DNA of 64,000 bases from contig NC_050470.1 of NCBI RefSeq assembly GCF_013373865.1, forward strand, positions 15,875,244 through 15,939,243, written 5' to 3'. Within the stretch, counting starts at the first letter, position 1; the number at the start of each line of letters is the position of its first letter. The stretch comes from Monomorium pharaonis (lineage: Eukaryota > Arthropoda > Insecta > Hymenoptera > Formicidae). Below the pieces are notes generated by a model, which was given only the letters and a program-made list of their open reading frames with translations, was not told the origin of the DNA and made no database searches. Position numbers and translations under genes: made by a program. Below are positions 57,609 through 64,000 of the stretch, one piece after another.

Positions 57609-57944
57609 GCCCGAGAAAAAATGGACATTAATATGATCAGATGGAAATATGCATAATTAGATATAAAAAGATCTAATAATATATGTTTTTTATATGATTA
57701 TATAATAGGTATTATATATGATCATATAAAACACATATATTATTACATCTTTTTATATCTAATTATGTATTTTTATGATTATATATGATCATATTGCGCC
57801 AATTTTCGGATTTGATTATATATGATCATATCGCGCCAAATTTCGGATTAGATTATATATGATTATATATTATTAGATCTTTTCGTATCTAATTATATAT
57901 TAGTACATCTGATTATACTAATATCCATTTTTTCTCGGGCCCAT
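57609..57944. mobile_element. Inner inverted-repeat element
   Basis: CCCGAGAAAAAATGGACATT at 57610 pairs with AATATCCATTTTTTCTCGGG ending near 57943. Between are TATATGATCATAT-type palindromes and two or three ATTGCGCCAATTTTCGGAT-like units. Its centre (about 57776) is offset from that of the large palindrome (about 57658), so it is a separate insertion. Confidence 0.6.
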
Positions 57945-58287
57945 GAAAGAAAAAAGAGAGCTGGCAAATTATTCGGTTCAGCGGCGCCAAGTTTTGTAGC
58001 AAAATATTTATTTGTATTAAAATATTTATTTTAAATATTTGTAATTTAATTTGTAATTTGTAATCAAACTATGAATGCCAGCCAAAGAATAAACATCTAT
58101 TTTTATAGATTGATGCATATCTCTTCATATCATCATTTTTGTAGAGAAAAAATTTAATACTCTCATTTTGTAATGTTTATTCTTAATTGGTGCTAAATAG
58201 TTACATATCTGGTAGAAAAATTAATTTGTGTGTACGAATACAATAATTTTTTATTTAAAATAATTGTTACTTTAATAATCTTAATAA

Positions 58288-58485
58288 AATAAATTAATAA
58301 CTTTAATATTGATTTGTTTTTTTAGAAGGGCTTATTCATTATATTTATACTCATATGTTCAACATGGGTGAAAGAGTTTTAATAATTTAATATATAATTT
58401 TGGAACTATGAAAGAATTTATTGTTTTAATTATACATTTTTATCCTTTAATTATATATTTGTTTAATTTAATTATATTAATATAA
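58288..58485 (+). pseudogene. ND4: NUMT: ND4 C-terminus
   Basis: In the mitochondrial code the frame contains AYSLYLYSYVQHG and GTMKEFIVLIMHFYPL, both typical of the end of NADH dehydrogenase subunit 4, and terminates at TAA 58483-58485. AGG and TGA codons in it are read as Ser and Trp. It is 66 codons at most, only the tail of the gene. Confidence 0.85.
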
Positions 58486-58498
58486 ATAATAAAAAATA

Positions 58499-58572
58499 AT
58501 CTAAGTAGTTTAATAAAAAATTTTAATTTGTGGAATTAATGATATAATAAGAAAAATTTATTATCTTAGATT
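58499..58572 (+). tRNA. trnH: NUMT: mitochondrial tRNA-His (GTG), pseudogene
   Basis: The acceptor ATCTAAG (58499-58505) pairs with CTTAGAT (58565-58571). The anticodon arm TTAAT-TTGTGGA-ATTAA has a 7-base loop with GTG at 58530-58532. It lies between ND4 and ND5 as in insect mitochondria. The nuclear copy is not expected to be used. Confidence 0.82.
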
Positions 58573-58581
58573 ATAATTAAA

Positions 58582-58875
58582 ATTTATATATATTTTTTAT
58601 TTTTAATAATTGTTTCAATAATAATATTTATGGGTAGTTTAATTTTATTTTATTTTGATATGGGGTTAATATTAGAGTGATTGGTATTTAGGGTAAATTC
58701 TTTAAGAATAGAGGTTGTTGTTATTTTAGATTGAATTTCTTTATTATTTGTTAGGTTTGTATTTTTAATTTTTTCTTTTATTATATTATATATAATAATT
58801 TATATAATAGGGGAAAAATTTATAAGTCGATTTACTTATTTAGTAATAATATTTATTTTTTCTATAGTACTTTAA
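58582..58875 (+). pseudogene. ND5: NUMT: ND5 N-terminus
   Basis: In the mitochondrial code, ATT or ATA near 58582-58590 opens a frame reading to LEWLVFSVNSLSMEV, LDWISLLFVSFVF and RFTYLVMMFIFSMVL, all typical of the N-terminal part of ND5. It ends at TAA 58873-58875 close to the insert border, so the gene is truncated at about 97 codons. Confidence 0.85.
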
Positions 58876-59340
58876 TTATATAATGGTATAATAAAATTTA
58901 TACCATTTTGAAATGTATGTTACTTAGGTTGAATTTGATCAAAAGTTTTATCTTGGATTTGTGATTTTTTTGTTATAAAAAAATATCACTTATGTTGAAT
59001 TTATCAAAACTATTCTTGGATTTTTTATATATCACTTAGATTGAATTGGATATGATCAAAAGTATTATCTTAAATTTTATAATTTTTTTTCTTAAAAGAA
59101 GCCACACACTTGGCGCGCTTTTTTTACCTTTTTTAAAAAGGTACTTTGATTTGCATTTTGTAGTATTTACAAATTATATATCACTTAGGTTGAATTTGAT
59201 ATGATGAAAAATATTATTTTGGTTTTTGTAATTTTTTTCTTAAAAAAAAAAGAAAACCACACACTTGGCACGCTTTTTTACCTTTTTTACCTTTTTTAAT
59301 CATTTAATCGCTCAAGCCCGTTTAATCGCTTTTTTGTAAC

Positions 59341-59567
59341 ATTAAAAAGTAATAGTAAATAATTTTTGTATAAACATCCGTTCTTATAGCTGACGCATTT
59401 ACTTCATATCATTATTTTTATAGAAATGACAACATTTTTGCCCTTTTATTTTGAAAGGCAGTTTTTTGTGATTTCACACATTAACATTTATTGCGTATTA
59501 TGTAAAAAAATAAGAGCAGTGTAAAATTAAAAAATATTATTTTTTGGATTTATGTAACATACACACA

Positions 59568-59615
<48 letters not shown>

Positions 59616-60059
59616 CACACACATACACACATTTCTAATATACTTTGTGATAAATTCTCAGAATGATTATTCAAACTTCTTTATACACCGTTGATATTAT
59701 AATACTACCTATATCATGGCATAGACATTATAACACTAGTGTTTATTATATTACAGCACTAACTTGTTGATAATGTTTTGAAAAAAGTCAAAACGCGAAT
59801 TCGACTATTGTTATGCCTTATAAATGTAACGAAAACAATAGATTTGTAATATCATTTATATTATTTGACGCAATAAGATCCGCGCCTGACTCACATAACC
59901 CTTTTTTGTCACGTCCTTCTTTCTGTTTATTTTAATATTTAGTCGTTTAATTTATAAATATTTTATTTCTTTTTAATATCAATATTAATACTAAAAAAAT
60001 TTTCCTATCTATCTTATTTGTTCTTGTCCATGATATTCGTTAATATGTTCTATTTCTAG
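59341..60059. other. AT-rich spacer with AT/CA microsatellite
   Basis: (AT)n runs at about 59570-59608, then CA words. No gene was seen. Confidence 0.5.
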
Positions 60060-60480
60060 AGATAGCAACGATGAAGAGAGAAAGAAAGGATGACAGACTA
60101 GTCCAGAACGTAACAAATGCCCGCAACAGTGTCGGTTTATCTCCAGCCGACTCGACGACCGTTATGGTCCCTATGGTGACGGCCACGGGCAGAATTGAGC
60201 ATCTCTAGAATGAAACAACTTCTACGCGCGCCTGCGCACCTCCAATCTCCCCTCTTTTTCGTCTCCCTTTCAGTTTCACGATATGCGAGGAAACTCAGTT
60301 TTCGTGCGGTCAGCAGTCGTTGGTGTCCTCGTACGCGTTTTATGTGTGTCGCGACGTCGCTGGCAGTGCCGGGCAGTGACGGGCGTCACGACGTGTCTCG
60401 GTATCTCGTGTCGGCGTTGCTATTGCCGGTGCTTATGCCATTGTGTATATTGTATATCGCGTCCGATAGTGCGTGAAAAA
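60060..60480. promoter_or_regulatory. CpG-rich block, possible promoter of an unseen host gene
   Basis: In contrast to its AT-rich surroundings this block has many CpG sites and initiator-like TCAGT words (60271, 60294, 60308). Frames at 60195-60476 and 60283-60534 have no known motif. A host promoter or 5' exon is plausible; an LTR is also possible. Confidence 0.3.
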
Positions 60481-60673
60481 GAAATAGAAGTTGGAAGAAT
60501 GTTGTACTCTATTCAGTGTATTTGGTTGCGTTGATTGGTGATGATAAACGTACTGAGTTCGAATTTTTTACCTACTAATTTTCGGATATGACTACTAATC
60601 TTGATACATATATAATTATCGATATATTTAACAGGTATACTTAATTAGATATATGTATACATGATATAAATAA

Positions 60674-62679
<2,006 letters not shown>

Positions 62680-62910
62680 CGACCACTTTGAAAAATGCGT
62701 CGTTATTGATTGCCGTGATTTTCGCGGCGACGCGACGGAAGGAGAGGGGGGAGGGGCGGGAATTGCTACTGTCGTTTTCGCGACATTATGGGCGACTCTC
62801 TCTACCGTCGCGCTGCGATGAGCAACTTCATCTTACTTTCACTGCGTTAAGCTTCCCGATTGTACATTCGCCTTTATTGCCCGCCTATTTTTTTCGTTAA
62901 GGCAGAATAA
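62680..62910. promoter_or_regulatory. CpG-rich island, possible promoter
   Basis: CpG-rich sequence with a GGAGAGGGGGGAGGGGCGGG GC-box-like stretch near 62741-62760, in otherwise AT-rich DNA. The frame at 62688-62900 has no known motif. No gene can be assigned. Confidence 0.3.
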
Positions 62911-63250
62911 ACAATAATAATAAACCGGTATATGCTTTTATGGTCCCGGAAATATTATATACCATGAAGGTCGCGTGCCTTTTGAAAAGTTCCATTTACT
63001 TTCGTTTCATAACAAAAGCCAATTGTCTTTCTTTTTTTTTTCTTTCCATGGCCGTTACATTTTAAAGCGCAACCGATATGACAAGATACTTAATGCTGTA
63101 AGTTAATAGTAATAATCCATTATACCAGAAACCACAGACGCGCGCTTTGCGCGCGCTATTTGGCTTTTAATTTTTTTTTTATTAATTAGAAGAACGATAA
63201 TATACATAATATCTATACAAATTTGAAAGTTGTCAAAATTCAATCGCAAT
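62911..63250. other. AT-rich spacer with ACAGACGCGCGC word
   Basis: GCGCGCTTTGCGCGCGC at 63140-63156 is a short palindrome; nothing else was recognised. Confidence 0.4.
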
Positions 63251-63256
63251 GATAGC

Positions 63257-63500
63257 TACTCTTGCAACTCGCGCAACAAAGTAAGCGTAGCGAGAGAATC
63301 AATCGGCGTCGCGGAAAAGAGGCAACAATAAACTTCAATGCATTCGATATGTGCGAGTATCAATTTTACATGCACTTTTTAATAAAGGACTAGCACGCGT
63401 GTGCTTGTATTAACTAATCTATCAAATTACAACTCTTGCAACACGAAGTAAGTCAAATGAGAAAACTAATCAGCATCGCAGAAAAGCGGCAACAATACGG
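63257..63500. repeat. Two-copy direct repeat, ~170-bp spacing
   Basis: CTCTTGCAAC, then AAGTAAG, then AATC(A/G)GC(G/A)TCGC(G/A)GAAAAG and GGCAACAATA recur at about 63258-63330 and 63432-63497. They are non-coding. Confidence 0.6.
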
Positions 63501-64000
63501 CGCAATCAAACGCACACTTCTCGCGTCTACACGGCCTTTTTTATTATGGCTATACTAGCACACACGCGCTAACAGCACGCGCGCGTTTCCATGCTTTTCG
63601 GATATTTCATTAGCTAATTATTATTTTAACCTTTATTCTTCGTTTTATTCTTATAACAAACGCATTTTATCATCTATTTGTTACATTCTTTTTTATTACG
63701 TATACAAATGAACATAGCTTACGTTGGAAAATATGATAATTATGCAGTAATACAGACCCTCTGATAACTTTAACCTTGACATATGTTGTTAAAGTCACCT
63801 TTTTGAGTGACTTTCAAAAGATTTTAGCCAGTGCACTATAGTTTATTTCGATTGTTTTCTTGGCCAAAGTAGTTAACGTTTTGAAAAATTAATGCAAGTT
63901 ACCAATACTAAAGTTTTTGGGATCGCTTGATTATGTATATGATATCAGATTTGATAAATTAAAAATAACAAATCCAATATGGCGTACATTTATTTAAAAC
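63501..64000. other. AT-rich sequence to the window end
   Basis: Nothing was recognised except CA/CG words at 63560-63590. Confidence 0.4.

Larger units (their letters stand above)
58280..58905 (+). pseudogene. Nuclear mitochondrial insert (NUMT): ND4 end, trnH, ND5 start
   Basis: Read in the invertebrate mitochondrial code (TGA Trp, ATA Met, AGA/AGG Ser), the insert gives the ND4 C-terminus, then a cloverleaf tRNA with GTG anticodon, then the ND5 N-terminus. This is the arthropod order on the minority strand. The nuclear code gives stops. Left and right borders coincide with the break in palindrome symmetry. The reading frames look undamaged, so the insertion seems recent or AT-rich drift is slight. 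Confidence 0.88.
56300..59340. repeat. Large palindrome (inverted duplication) of the 44-kb repeat family
   Basis: The left arm (56300-57352) holds three to four ~190-bp units with CAAATTCAACCTAAGTGATA and ACCTTTTTAAAAAAGGTAAA, then the sequence to CCGAATAATTTG. The right arm (57965-59340) is the reverse complement. The arms are similar but not identical. The spacer 57353-57964 has CA and CG microsatellites and a smaller inverted repeat at 57609-57944 (CCCGAGAAAAAATGGACATT against its reverse complement). A NUMT breaks the right arm. Confidence 0.75.

Noticed and set aside
58499..58572. Functional nuclear tRNA gene
   Set aside because: It is a mitochondrial-type tRNA inside a NUMT, lacking normal A and B boxes.

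Overview
The window reads as a transposon-packed, AT-rich block of an insect nuclear genome. The insect call rests on GT-AG introns in the transposase genes, on the element families present (Penelope-like, P, Harbinger, pogo, MULE, Gypsy, arthropod-type LINE), and on a nuclear copy of mitochondrial DNA with the arthropod order ND4-trnH-ND5 that reads through only in the invertebrate mitochondrial code. A hymenopteran, perhaps an ant, is my guess and is not proven. I found no convincing conserved host gene. GC-rich CpG-like blocks at 20, 60.1-60.5 and 62.7-62.9 kb could be promoter regions of host genes lying elsewhere.

Layout. 0.7-2.1 kb: pogo-like transposase. 2.6-5.1 kb: decayed Penelope-like element between two copies of a foldback repeat. 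6.45-13.1 kb: a Harbinger element (transposase on +, accessory gene on -), whose intron carries a TTAA-flanked piggyBac-type foldback element and an LTR-like block. 13.1-18.04 kb: a second Harbinger element with 31-bp terminal inverted repeats, apparently inserted in the 5' leader of the first one's accessory gene. 18-20.5 kb: hairpin, LTR-like block and a GCC repeat. 20.5-23.1 kb: three linked reading frames of possible Polinton-like or viral origin around a shared intergenic tandem repeat.

23.8-42.5 kb is a nested set. A P element (TIRs at 23828 and 42484) is split by a complete Gypsy retrotransposon (24071-32834, 748-bp LTRs, TTGT duplication), which itself has about 2.2 kb inserted in pol, and by a full-length LINE (33981-39125, 16-bp duplication). 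Removing the two leaves a P element of about 4.7 kb. Its host sequence looks like part of another LTR element (23.15-23.8 plus 42.5-44.1 kb).

44-64 kb: a short-palindrome repeat family, an eight-unit array of hairpins with a period near 65 bp (45.8-46.3 kb), an inverted pair of 15-bp minisatellites with a GT tract (48.8-49.8 kb), a Gypsy integrase fragment, a MULE-type transposase relic, and a 3-kb palindrome whose right arm alone is interrupted by the mitochondrial insert. The rest is AT-rich sequence, small MITE-like inverted repeats and microsatellites.

Almost every coding region has stops or frameshifts, so the window is mainly a record of successive insertions. Homology calls come from motif recognition by eye; no database search was run.
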